Positions 8,073 to 16,258 of a DNA stretch of 47,880 bases are shown piece by piece. A program made the translations under genes and the position numbers. The notes under the pieces are model-generated. The model made no database searches, was not told the origin of the DNA, and worked only from the letters and a program-made list of their open reading frames with translations. How positions within the stretch are numbered: position 1 is the stretch's first letter; the number at the start of each line of letters is the position of its first letter. Source of the stretch: Labrenzia sp. 011 (lineage in GTDB: Bacteria > Pseudomonadota > Alphaproteobacteria > Rhizobiales > Stappiaceae); contig NZ_QCYM01000065.1 in the NCBI RefSeq assembly GCF_003075075.1, positions 1 through 47,880 on the forward strand, in the 5' to 3' direction.

Positions 8073-9299
8073 CTATTCGGCGGGCTGGGGGAGCGGTTTG
8101 CGGTACCAGAAATGGACCTCGCGGCCTTCTTCCGGATTGCTCGGGATCAGGGTCGCCAGGACCAGGCTGGCCAATGCCATCGCGGCGCCGGCGAGGAAGA
8201 CCGCAGCGGGCGAGACCAGCCAGATAAGACCGAAAATCACCGGAATGAACACGGCCGCAATGTGGTTGATCGTGAAGGCGACACCGGCGGTCGGGGCGAT
8301 ATCGGCCGGATCGGCGATCTTCTGGAAATAGGTCTTGATGGCGATGGCGATGGCAAAGAAGGCGTGGTCGACCACATAGAGGCTTGCCGCCAGGGTCGCG
8401 TTGGTGACGAAGGCATAGCTCAGGAAGACCAGGATCAGCCCGGCATATTCCAGAACCAGGGCCTTGCGTTCTCCGAAGCGCACGATCAGGCGGCCGATCT
8501 TCGGAGCCAGCAGCATGTTGAAGAAACCGTTGAGCAGGAACAGCCCGGCGACTTCGTGCACATCGTATCCGAACCGCTCGACCATCAGAAAGCCCGCGAA
8601 GACCGTGAAGATCTGGCGGCGGGCGCCGGCCATGAAGGTGAGGGCGTAGTAGAGCCAGTAGCGCCTTTTCAGGATCAGCTTCTTGTGCTGGGGCACGCCT
8701 TCGCGGAAATGCGGAAAGGCCATCATCAGGAAAACCAGCACCACGATCGTCAGTCCGCCGGCGATGGCGAAGACGGTGGTGAAGGACAGGTCGAACATCT
8801 TCCAGGCGACGAAGATGACGCCATAGGCAACCAGCTGGGCGAAGGCCCCGACGGAAATGATCTTGCCCATGCTGGCGGCGGCCGTTTCCTTCGGCAGCCA
8901 TTGCAGGGACAGCGACTGGGCCATGGTTTCATAATAGTGAAACCCGATCGACATGATCAGCGTGGTGACATAGAAGCCCATCGCCGTGGGGAAATAGCCG
9001 GTGATGGCAACGCCGACGCCCAGCATCAGCAGGGACAGATAGGCCAGCGTCTGCTCGCGCATCAACAGCAGCAGGTAGATCGCCAGGAAACTCAGAAAGC
9101 CGGGAATCTCGCGGATCGATTGCTGGATGCCGATCTCGCGGCCGGTAAAGTGCAGCTCCTGAACCGCGAAATTGTTCATCAGGTTCCACCAGGCGGCGAA
9201 AGACAGCTGCATGGCGCCTGCCATGATCATCAGAAGCACCGCCGGGGAGCGCCAGCCGGTGACCTGGTCCGGGGAGGCGCTTTTGGTGAAATAGGTCAT
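8073..9299 (-). CDS. Major facilitator superfamily transporter
   Basis: 408 residues with about twelve hydrophobic segments in two six-helix halves, separated by a basic cytoplasmic loop around HKKLILKRRYWLYY (about 205-218). Length and hydrophobicity fit a 12-TM MFS permease. The A-motif between TM2 and TM3 is degenerate, so the substrate cannot be inferred; it is not a recognisable sugar, drug or nitrate transporter. It is divergent from the AraC-family gene at 9708 across a 408-bp gap, so that regulator may control it, although the gap is long. Convergent with the ferredoxin gene. Confidence 0.85.
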   Translation of the reverse strand: MTYFTKSASPDQVTGWRSPAVLLMIMAGAMQLSFAAWWNLMNNFAVQELHFTGREIGIQQSIREIPGFLSFLAIYLLLLMREQTLAYLSLLMLGVGVAITGYFPTAMGFYVTTLIMSIGFHYYETMAQSLSLQWLPKETAAASMGKIISVGAFAQLVAYGVIFVAWKMFDLSFTTVFAIAGGLTIVVLVFLMMAFPHFREGVPQHKKLILKRRYWLYYALTFMAGARRQIFTVFAGFLMVERFGYDVHEVAGLFLLNGFFNMLLAPKIGRLIVRFGERKALVLEYAGLILVFLSYAFVTNATLAASLYVVDHAFFAIAIAIKTYFQKIADPADIAPTAGVAFTINHIAAVFIPVIFGLIWLVSPAAVFLAGAAMALASLVLATLIPSNPEEGREVHFWYRKPLPQPAE

Positions 9300-9707
9300 T
9301 TCGTAGCCGTAGAAAGAGTGAATTGATTCAGGGCCCAGCTTCTAAACCCATTTTTGTCTTGCGTGTTAGCGCTGTTTTGTCACGATATGTTTTTCACTCG
9401 CCAAAAAGTCGCGAGAGCCCTGTCTCCCGCGATGCGCGCAAGGCCGGTCCCGGGCGCAGGGGGCGGAAAATCCGGGGCGTTCGCAGCGCCGGGCGAGCGG
9501 ACATTCGATCCGCAGGATGTCCCGGTCTGTACCCATGGACCGGTAAAAGCGGGTAAACCGGCAGGTGCTTCAGCCGGGATGGCGGACGGTCCGCCAATTC
9601 CGGTTGGCGCTGTGCTGGTTGACCGATCTTGAAATGAGCGCGCGTGGTGTGTGCGGTGAACCGGAGACGGGACGCAGGATACTCCGGCGGGAAGGGGCGA
9701 CAGGACA
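9300..9707. other. Divergent intergenic region, no gene seen
   Basis: 408 bp between the MFS gene and the AraC-family gene. Short open frames on both strands have no ribosome sites and no recognisable product. It must hold both promoters, but I see no convincing -35/-10 pair or operator. Confidence 0.5.
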
Positions 9708-10496
9708 ATGAGCATTCATCCGGAACTCGCCGAGTTTCCCAGACATGCAGTGGCGGCGCCCATCATCGGCTACGCGCGGACCGAGCTCCAGGGCGAGAAC
9801 AACGGCTGGCACGCCCATGATGCCGCCCAGCTTTTTCACGTGGTGACCGGCTCCATCGCCATCGATACCGACCTCGGCACCTTTTTCGTGCCGCCGGAGC
9901 GGGCCGTGTGGCTGCCGCCGCGGGTCAGCCACCAGACGCGCTATCTGACCGATACCCAGCTGCGCTATATCTATGTCCAGTTCGAGCATGCCCGGGATCT
10001 GCCGCAGACCCCGCAGGTGATGCAGGTGACCACCCTCCTGCGCGCGCTGATCCTGGAATTCATGTCCTATCCGCGCGCCGAAACGGAGAAGGGACCGGCC
10101 GCCCGGATTGCCGCCGTCATTCTCGATCAGCTGAAAATGCTGCCCGCGGCTCCGTTGCAGCTTCCCATGCCCCAGGGCGGGCGGCTGCGGGAGTTGTGCG
10201 AAGACGTGGTGCGCTGCCCGGCGGACGTTCCCTCCCTCGGCGAGGCTGCGGAACGCTGCGCCACTTCCGTCCGGTCCTTCGAGCGGCGGATCAAGGCGGA
10301 AACCGGGCTCAGCTACCGGACCTGGTGCCGGCAGGTGAAGCTGTTCCGGGCGCTTGAACTGCTTGCCTGCGGTCACAGCGTTTCCGATGTTTCCGACAAG
10401 CTCGGCTATGAAGGGCCGAGTGCTTTCGTGGCGACGTTCAGGAAATCCTTCGGGGTGACCCCCGGCCGCTATTTCGGCGGCGGCAATCCGGATTGA
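9708..10496 (+). CDS. AraC-family transcriptional regulator with N-terminal cupin
   Basis: 262 residues. The N-terminal half (about 15-115) is a cupin-type sensing domain (NNGWHAHDAAQLFHVVTG ... FFVPPERAVWLPP). The C-terminal half is a two-helix-turn-helix AraC domain: first helix pair near SLGEAAERCATSVRSFERR, second near SVSDVSDKLGYEGPSAFVATFRKSFGVTPGRY, the standard family signature. It is a cytoplasmic DNA-binding regulator of unknown effector. Being divergent from the MFS transporter suggests it regulates that gene. GAAGGGG lies about 10 nt before the ATG. Confidence 0.9.
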   Translation: MSIHPELAEFPRHAVAAPIIGYARTELQGENNGWHAHDAAQLFHVVTGSIAIDTDLGTFFVPPERAVWLPPRVSHQTRYLTDTQLRYIYVQFEHARDLPQTPQVMQVTTLLRALILEFMSYPRAETEKGPAARIAAVILDQLKMLPAAPLQLPMPQGGRLRELCEDVVRCPADVPSLGEAAERCATSVRSFERRIKAETGLSYRTWCRQVKLFRALELLACGHSVSDVSDKLGYEGPSAFVATFRKSFGVTPGRYFGGGNPD

Positions 10497-10565
10497 TCTG
10501 CCTCATGGCAGCCATCGGCTTTCATGGCAATTGTCAGCCAATCGAACCTGCCGGAGACAAGAGCC

Positions 10566-10994
10566 ATGTTCAAGAAAATCCTCGTTCCCCTGGATCCTGC
10601 CGAACCGGGCTTTGCGGAGGAGGCTCTTGCCAAAGCCTCGCAATTCGCCACGGACTATGGCGCCAGAATCCATCTTCTTGCGGTTTGTCCGGAAGTGCAA
10701 AGCTTCGTGGCCAGCCAGCTGCCGGAGGGCTGGCAGCAACGTGAAATCGAGGCGACCGGGCTCATTCTCGACAAGATCGGCGCAGGCCTGAAGGTTCCGG
10801 AAGGGATGGTCGATTGCCAGGTCCGTATGGGGACCGTCTACCACGAGGTCATCGAGGAGGCGGAAAAGACCGGTTGCGATCTCATTCTCATGACATCCCA
10901 CAAACCGGGGCTGTCCACCTATTTCATCGGTTCCAACGCGGCCCATATCGTGCGTCACGCACCATGCTCGGTAATGGTGCTGCGCGGCAGCTGA
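10566..10994 (+). CDS. Universal stress protein (UspA family)
   Basis: 142 residues from ATG 10566, preferred over 10524 because GGAGA lies just upstream and the protein then begins with the family start MFKKILVPLD. A single Usp domain: Asp near the end of the first strand (VPLD), an alternating alpha/beta Rossmann-like core, and the C-terminal segment HKPGLSTYFIGSNAAHIVRHAPCSVMVLR. That contains the G-x-[ST]-x9-[SAC] type nucleotide-binding end (GSNAAHIVRHAPCSVMV). Cytoplasmic and stress-related; its specific role is unknown. It follows the AraC gene on the same strand after 69 bp and may be its own unit. Confidence 0.92.
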   Translation: MFKKILVPLDPAEPGFAEEALAKASQFATDYGARIHLLAVCPEVQSFVASQLPEGWQQREIEATGLILDKIGAGLKVPEGMVDCQVRMGTVYHEVIEEAEKTGCDLILMTSHKPGLSTYFIGSNAAHIVRHAPCSVMVLRGS

Positions 10995-11012
10995 GCCGTA
11001 TGAAATGAGCCT

Positions 11013-11084
11013 GCCGCCGTCCCGGTCCTGCACCGGGACCAATCCATCGCGGCACAGGGTCCCGGCACAAGGCCGGGACGGCAG
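11013..11084. repeat. REP-like double hairpin
   Basis: Two perfect 8-bp hairpins lie 19 nt apart: GTCCCGGT/ACCGGGAC (11019-11039) and GTCCCGGC/GCCGGGAC (11059-11079). The outer arms also pair with each other (GCCGTCCCGG 11016-11025 with CCGGGACGGC 11073-11082). This paired-palindrome layout in a convergent intergenic space is typical of REP/BIME elements. No T tract follows. Confidence 0.7.
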
Positions 11085-11148
11085 TGGTGGTGGCTCGCAG
11101 GAAAACACGCTGGCCTGGTTCCGGCCAAAGGACTGGGGCAGATTTGCC

Positions 11149-12324
11149 CTATCGCACCAGTTCCTTCATCGCTTCCGTCAGCCCTTCCAGGGTCATCGGG
11201 AACATGCGCCCGTCCATCAGCTCGTTCAGAATCTGGATGGACTGGGTGTAGCCCCAGTGTTCCTCGCGCACGGGATTGAGCCAGACCGCGCTCTTGTAAA
11301 GTCCGGTGATGCGCTGCATCCAGGCCGATCCCGGCTCCTCGTTCCAGTGTTCCACGGACCCGCCGGGATAGGCGATTTCATAGGGGCTCATGGACGCGTC
11401 GCCGACGAAGATGATCTTGTAGTCCGCCGGATATTTGTGCAGCACGTCCATGGTCGGCAGGCGTGCAGTGTGACGGCGGCGGTTTTCCTTCCAGACGAAT
11501 TCATAGGGGCAGTTGTGGAAGTAGAAATGCTCCATAACCTTGAATTCCGACCGGGCGGCGGAAAAGAGTTCCTCGCACACGCGGATATGATCGTCCATTG
11601 AACCGCCGATATCGAAGAACAGCAGCACTTTCACCGCATTGTGCCGTTCCGGACGCATTCTGATGTCGAGCAGGCCCTTGTGGGCGGTCGAGCGGATGGT
11701 GTCGTCCAGATCCAGTTCCTCGGCCGCGCCGGTGCGGGCGAAATTCCGGAGGCGCTTGAGTGCTACCTGGATATTGCGCGCGCCCAGAAGCCGGGTGTCG
11801 TCCAGATCCTTGAATTCCCGCTTGTCCCAGACCTTGACCGCCCGCCGGTGCCGGCTTTCGTGCTGGCCGATGCGGACGCCTTCCGGATTGTAGCCATAGG
11901 CGCCGAAGGGGGAGGTCCCGGCCGTGCCGATCCACTTGCTACCGCCCTGGTGGCGCTTCTGCTGTTCCTTCAGGCGCTCGCGCAGGGTCTCCATCAGTTT
12001 CTCGAAGCCGCCCATGGCCTCGATCTGTGCCTTGTCCTCCTCGCTCAGATGCTTTTCGGCGAGCTTTCGCAGCCAGTCTTCGGGAATGTCGGTCGCCGGC
12101 ACGTCGCTCAGAAGCTCCAGCCCCTTGAAGACATGAGCAAAAACACGGTCGAACTTGTCGAGATTGCTCTCGTCCTTCACCAGGCACAGACGGGCGAGGT
12201 AATAGAAGTCCTCGACGCTCTTTTCGGCCAGATCCTTGTCCAGCGCCTCCATCAGCGTCAGATACTCGCGCATCGAGACCGGAACCCCGGCGGATTTGAG
12301 CTCGGTGAAAAAATTGATGAACAT
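11149..12324 (-). CDS. CoxE-type VWA domain protein
   Basis: 391 residues. The N-terminal helical half (MFINFFTELKSAGVPVSMREY...) is typical of the CoxE-like group. A charged linker (about 95-165) leads to a von Willebrand A domain. The metal-site motif is DIGGS at 238-242, with GDASMSPYEI (about 305-315) as a later loop. It lacks the first Ser of DxSxS, as in many members of this group. These proteins work with MoxR-type AAA+ ATPases in assembling metal or protein complexes, and a MoxR gene lies upstream in the same cluster. No signal peptide, so cytoplasmic. The start lacks a good ribosome site. Confidence 0.88.
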   Translation of the reverse strand: MFINFFTELKSAGVPVSMREYLTLMEALDKDLAEKSVEDFYYLARLCLVKDESNLDKFDRVFAHVFKGLELLSDVPATDIPEDWLRKLAEKHLSEEDKAQIEAMGGFEKLMETLRERLKEQQKRHQGGSKWIGTAGTSPFGAYGYNPEGVRIGQHESRHRRAVKVWDKREFKDLDDTRLLGARNIQVALKRLRNFARTGAAEELDLDDTIRSTAHKGLLDIRMRPERHNAVKVLLFFDIGGSMDDHIRVCEELFSAARSEFKVMEHFYFHNCPYEFVWKENRRRHTARLPTMDVLHKYPADYKIIFVGDASMSPYEIAYPGGSVEHWNEEPGSAWMQRITGLYKSAVWLNPVREEHWGYTQSIQILNELMDGRMFPMTLEGLTEAMKELVR

Positions 12325-12422
12325 GGAGGGAAAATAGCGATGCGTGCGCGGGCTGTCGAGGCGGGAATTCGTTGCCTTTCACCTTGAGGAGCCGTCCGCT
12401 GCGGCAGCGTCTTTCGTTACCG

Positions 12423-13517
12423 TCATGCCGGATCCCGGCGTTGCTTGCTGCCCGTGTGATCGCGCTCGCCGGTTCCCGGCGGGGCTTTTTCAGGCTTTTC
12501 GGTGAAAGACACCAGTTCGCCCATGAATTCGGAAATTGTGGGGCCCCTGGTGCCGATGAAGGGGGACGGGCGGCAGACGGCGATGGCGGCGATTCCGATG
12601 CGGGCGGTCAGCAGTCCGTTGATGACACCTTCGCCGAGCCGGGCGGACAGCCGGGCGGCCAGGCCGTGTCCCAGAACCTGGGAGGTGAGGCTGTCGCCCG
12701 CGGCCATGCCTCCGGTCACCGCCAGATGGGTCACGACGTGCCTGGCAAGACGCAGGAACCCGAGCATGCCGGGCCGTCCGCCATAAAGCGTCGACAGGCG
12801 GCGGATGGTTCTCAGGTTCTCGAACAGAACGGCGAGCAGGTCGACCAGCGCCCGGGGGCTGACGGCCGTGACCAGCGACACCCGCTTGGCACTGTTCATG
12901 ACAATGCGGCGCGCTTCCAGGTCGAGGGGGGCGAGGAGGTCGCGTTCGGCCAGTTTCACCAGATCCGTGCCGTCGATCACCTCGCGCATGTGACCGGAAA
13001 GCAGCTTGCGGCCATGTGCGGTTTCGGGTCTGTCGCGATAGAGGGCGAGCAGATCCGTCAGTCCGGCGGTCGCCGTCCGGCTGTTGTCCGTATCTGCGGC
13101 CTCCTGCAGCCGGTCGCGCAGGTGATCTATGCGGGTGAGCCGCAGCAGGCCGGCAACTTCCCTGACGGCCAGGCCCAGCAGGCCGAGTGCCGCCACGGCG
13201 GTGAGGGCAAGGCCGAGCCAGCCCAGCCAGTCCGTGCGGGTAAACAGGTCGCGGATCAGGCTGTCGATGGCAAGGCCGACGGCGAGCGAGACAAGTCCGG
13301 ACAGGCCGATGAACAGCCATTTTCCGAAGCGGAACCGGGCTTTCGGCGTGCTGGCGGCGCGCGGCAGGCGGGGTTCGTCATCCTCGGGAGGCATGCGGGT
13401 GATCAGGGCCTCGCCGGCGGAGGGTGTTCTCGTCTCGTCGTCGGTCATCCTGACCTTGGTGTCGTCAAGGCGGAAGGCAGCCGGCTTGCGGCCGGAGGGG
13501 GGCGGTGTCCCGGTCAT
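12423..13517 (-). CDS. YcjF-like inner-membrane protein (TIGR01620/DUF697)
   Basis: 364 residues. A polar Pro-rich cytoplasmic head (1-80) is followed by two membrane segments near 88-108 and 118-140. A helical domain follows, with Gly/Ala-rich hydrophobic stretches near 270-330 typical of DUF697 (LSARLGEGVINGLLTARIGIAAI). It overlaps the YcjX-like gene by 4 nt (ATGA at 13514-13517), so the two are translationally coupled, as ycjX-ycjF are in many proteobacteria. Its role is not well defined; ycjXF in enterics are linked to stress and phage-shock regulation. The tail is highly polar. Confidence 0.85.
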   Translation of the reverse strand: MTGTPPPSGRKPAAFRLDDTKVRMTDDETRTPSAGEALITRMPPEDDEPRLPRAASTPKARFRFGKWLFIGLSGLVSLAVGLAIDSLIRDLFTRTDWLGWLGLALTAVAALGLLGLAVREVAGLLRLTRIDHLRDRLQEAADTDNSRTATAGLTDLLALYRDRPETAHGRKLLSGHMREVIDGTDLVKLAERDLLAPLDLEARRIVMNSAKRVSLVTAVSPRALVDLLAVLFENLRTIRRLSTLYGGRPGMLGFLRLARHVVTHLAVTGGMAAGDSLTSQVLGHGLAARLSARLGEGVINGLLTARIGIAAIAVCRPSPFIGTRGPTISEFMGELVSFTEKPEKAPPGTGERDHTGSKQRRDPA

Positions 13518-15028
13518 GCCAGACGGTCTCCGATCAGGAATTCAAGGGCGCGGTCGAGACGAATATGCGGCAGTGACAATTTCAGACCCTCTGCCGTGGT
13601 GTCCAGCTCGGGAGGGCGGAATCGCAGGAACTGAAGATCCGCCTGCGCCGCGTGGAAGTCCGCTCGCTCTTGTTCAGAATTTGAGTCAGCTTGCCGAAAA
13701 ACAGATTCAGGATCCTGCGGCAAGTCCCCGGGAAACATGGCGATTTCCGTTTCACCATCGTAAGTTTCCCCATTGAGGCGTTCACCTGGCAGAGGCGTTC
13801 CGAGGATTGCGGGGAGCTCTTCGCCCCGGTGTTTTATGGTTGCCTCGCGGGTGGCGCGCACGGCTGCCAGGGCGATGACGTCCACTTCGGCCCCCTTGAA
13901 GCGGGCGGTCTCCTCGGCGCGGGCGACCAGACGCCGAAGGATCGCTTCCAGCCGGTCGTGGTCACGCCTGTGCAGATGGTCCGCCTTGGTGGCGGCGAAA
14001 AGGATCCGATCGATGCGCCGGGTCAGGATCGAGGACAGCCAGCTGCGCTTGCCGGGCCGGAAGGCACCGAGAACCGCGCCGAGCGCCGTTTCCAGGTCGG
14101 CGAGCGCATGGGGGCCGGCATTCATGGCATGCAGCACATCCACGAGCACGATCTGCCGGTCGAGCCTGGCAAAATGATTGCGGAAGAACGGCCGGACCAC
14201 ATGGGTCTTGTAGGCTTCGTAGCGCCTTTCCATCATCGCCCGCACCGTTCCCGACCGGGCCGGGACCGCATTCGCGGGAATGTCGAGGGGGGCGAAGGTC
14301 AGGGCAGGGGAGCCATCCAGGTCTCCGGGCATGAGAAACCGGCCGGGCGGCAGCATGGACAGGGCGTGGGTGTCGTCCCGGCAGGCGGCGAGATAGGACT
14401 TGAAGGCGGCCGAGAGCGTGAGCGCCGCTGTTTCATTTTCCGCCGCATCGGGATCCACCGCCGCAAGCGCTTTCAGAAAGGGGGCGGCAATTCCACTTCT
14501 GTTGCCCGCCCGGGCGCGCTCAAGGGCCTCCGCGGAAAAGGTGGCGTAGTCGCGGGTCAGCAGCGGCAGATCCAGCAGCCATTCGCCGGGATAGTCGATC
14601 AGGTCCACATGCAGGCGGCCCGGCCCGAGCTTGCGGTAGAGATAGGATGCGCTCTCGAATTCGATGGTCAGCCGCAGTTCGGAGACCTGACGCGTCGAGT
14701 CCGGCCAGATGCGATCGGAGACGAGGGCACGGACATGGGCCTCGTAGTCGAAGCGCGGCACCGCGTCGTCCGGCTGGGGCTGGAGACTGGCGCCGGTGAC
14801 ACGGTGACCGGCCGCCGCGCTGAAGACCGGCAGGCGGCCGCCGTGGACCAGATTGTGGACCAGAGCCGTCAGAAAAACGGTCTTGCCGGACCGGGCAAGA
14901 CCGGTCACGCCCAGACGCAGGCTGGGAACAGCCAGATCGCCGACCGCGTCGGTCAGGTTCGCAAGTGTCAGCCGGGTTTCCTCGGCAAAATTCGTAAACG
15001 GGTTCAAGAGCGCCTCCAGCGCGTTCAT
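13514..15028 (-). CDS. YcjX-like P-loop NTPase
   Basis: 504 residues. The Walker A motif GLARSGKT lies at 43-50, after strand LRLGVT. DLIDYPGEW (about 160-170) fits the switch/Walker B region, and AATKADHL (about 350) resembles the NKxD base-recognition motif. This matches the YcjX/DUF463 family of GTPase-like proteins, which pair with YcjF at the inner membrane. The first gene of the ycjX-ycjF couple here, it overlaps its partner by 4 nt. Upstream of the ATG no clear ribosome site is visible. Cellular function is poorly known; a stress role is an inference from relatives. Confidence 0.88.
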   Translation of the reverse strand: MNALEALLNPFTNFAEETRLTLANLTDAVGDLAVPSLRLGVTGLARSGKTVFLTALVHNLVHGGRLPVFSAAAGHRVTGASLQPQPDDAVPRFDYEAHVRALVSDRIWPDSTRQVSELRLTIEFESASYLYRKLGPGRLHVDLIDYPGEWLLDLPLLTRDYATFSAEALERARAGNRSGIAAPFLKALAAVDPDAAENETAALTLSAAFKSYLAACRDDTHALSMLPPGRFLMPGDLDGSPALTFAPLDIPANAVPARSGTVRAMMERRYEAYKTHVVRPFFRNHFARLDRQIVLVDVLHAMNAGPHALADLETALGAVLGAFRPGKRSWLSSILTRRIDRILFAATKADHLHRRDHDRLEAILRRLVARAEETARFKGAEVDVIALAAVRATREATIKHRGEELPAILGTPLPGERLNGETYDGETEIAMFPGDLPQDPESVFRQADSNSEQERADFHAAQADLQFLRFRPPELDTTAEGLKLSLPHIRLDRALEFLIGDRLA

Positions 15029-15102
15029 GTAGGCGCGGGAACGGGCAAGTGCAAATGCGGACTATCCCGGAGACCGGCCCTGGCGGGCTGGTGACCAGAT
15101 GG

Positions 15103-15627
15103 TCAATCCGAGGTGTCTTTCAGGTCGCGCGGCCTGGTGAACCTTTCCAGGTGGCCGGTTTTGGGATGAAGCTCGGCCCAGTCGGCAATGTCGAAATCGA
15201 TGACCGCCAGCGCTCCGGTGGGATATTTTTCCTCCAGATCCGCCAGGGCCTGCGGGTCTGCGGTTCCGCTCAAGGTCAGGGCACTGTTTTCCGTTGCCGG
15301 ATTATGGCCGATCACCATCAGGTTCTGTGCCCTGCCGCCATATTTGCGGATGAGGCTGCAATAGTCGTCTTCGCTTTCGCGGTAGATATCGGAAATCAGG
15401 TGGATCTGGGCTTCCTGGGGCAGGAAGGGCAGCAGTCGCGCCAGGGTTTCACGGGTGCGCTGCGCGGTGGAACACAGGATCTGGTTGGGCAGCAGACCGT
15501 TGTCTTTCATGTAGCGCGCCATGGTCGCTGCGGCTGCCTTGCCGCGGCTGTTCAGCGGCCGGTCGATATCGGCGAGATCCTCGTCTCCCCATTCGGATTT
15601 GGCATGTCTTAGAAGGAGTAGCCGCAT
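15103..15627 (-). CDS. sixA: SixA-type phosphohistidine phosphatase
   Basis: 174 residues of the histidine phosphatase superfamily, with the small SixA-like architecture. The catalytic motif RHAKS is at residues 7-11 (His8 nucleophile), Arg is expected near STAQRTRET (about 53-61), and the second histidine lies in VIGHNPATE (about 109-117). SixA removes phosphate from histidine in phosphotransfer proteins (Hpt/PTS). An Hpt protein is encoded in the same window, but 8 kb away, so a link is only a guess. GGAA is 8 nt before the ATG. It lies between the YcjX gene and a secreted unknown on the same strand. Confidence 0.88.
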   Translation of the reverse strand: MRLLLLRHAKSEWGDEDLADIDRPLNSRGKAAAATMARYMKDNGLLPNQILCSTAQRTRETLARLLPFLPQEAQIHLISDIYRESEDDYCSLIRKYGGRAQNLMVIGHNPATENSALTLSGTADPQALADLEEKYPTGALAVIDFDIADWAELHPKTGHLERFTRPRDLKDTSD

Positions 15628-15693
15628 GTCGTGTTTCCGGATTTCTCGTTTGCGGTGGCGGTTCGCCGCGACCGTGATCGTGGCTGCGCGCCG

Positions 15694-16239
15694 TCAGTTC
15701 TGGCTGGCGAGAGCCTGGGTGAAGGCGGCCAGCGCCGGGCCGATCTCAACTTCCTGCGTCGGCAGGGTATACGACAGCCACAGGGTATAATCAGCTTTCT
15801 CGCCGGAAAAATACCAGAGTGTTTCGCACAGGCTTTTGGCTGTCCAGTTGCGGGTGCGGAAGGAGGTGCCTGAGGCGGCGGCGCCTGTCAGCCTGATCGG
15901 CTCGAAGCCGGCCGCCTTGTAGTTTCGCGAAAACGTCAGCGCCTCGCGGCGGCCCGTGTCTTCAAGGTGATTGCGCAATACGGCGGTTATGCCGCCGCGA
16001 CCGGTATAGACGCAGCCGGCCAGACTGACCGCATCCCCCTGCATGACCTTGATGCGGTAGAAGGTGCCGATCATGTCCGGACAGCGCAGGCCGGTGAAAT
16101 GACGCAGCCCGCTGAAGTCGCTCTGCCAGCCCGCATCCTGTTCCGGCGGAACCTGGGCCCGTGCCGGTTCCGGCATCAGGGCAGGCGGGACCAGACCGGA
16201 GGCGGCGAGCAGAAGCAGGATTGCGAGCGGTCTCGTCAA
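15694..16239 (-). CDS. Secreted protein of unknown function, TTG start
   Basis: 181 residues. The start is TTG at 16237-16239, supported by GGAGA 8 nt upstream and by the signal peptide it opens: MTRPLAILLLLAASGL, with cleavage likely after ARA (about 28). The mature domain has three cysteines (in LRCPDM, AGCVYT and SLCETL) and is rich in aromatic residues near the end (WYFSGEKADYTLWLSY). A periplasmic protein; I do not recognise the family. It lies 19 nt after the MoxR gene, so it is almost certainly co-transcribed with it. Confidence 0.75.
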   Translation of the reverse strand: MTRPLAILLLLAASGLVPPALMPEPARAQVPPEQDAGWQSDFSGLRHFTGLRCPDMIGTFYRIKVMQGDAVSLAGCVYTGRGGITAVLRNHLEDTGRREALTFSRNYKAAGFEPIRLTGAAASGTSFRTRNWTAKSLCETLWYFSGEKADYTLWLSYTLPTQEVEIGPALAAFTQALASQN

Positions 16240-16258
16240 GGCAGTCTCTCCCCGGTCT

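Noticed and set aside
11149..12324. Missing first Ser in the VWA metal site (DIGGS) as a loss-of-function sign
   Set aside because: DxGGS is, as far as I recall, common in this CoxE-like group, so it is probably normal for the family.
12410..12440. Second REP-like element
   Set aside because: Only a 5-bp palindrome (GCCGG/CCGGC) is seen, too short to call, and it does not share the full GTCCCGG core.
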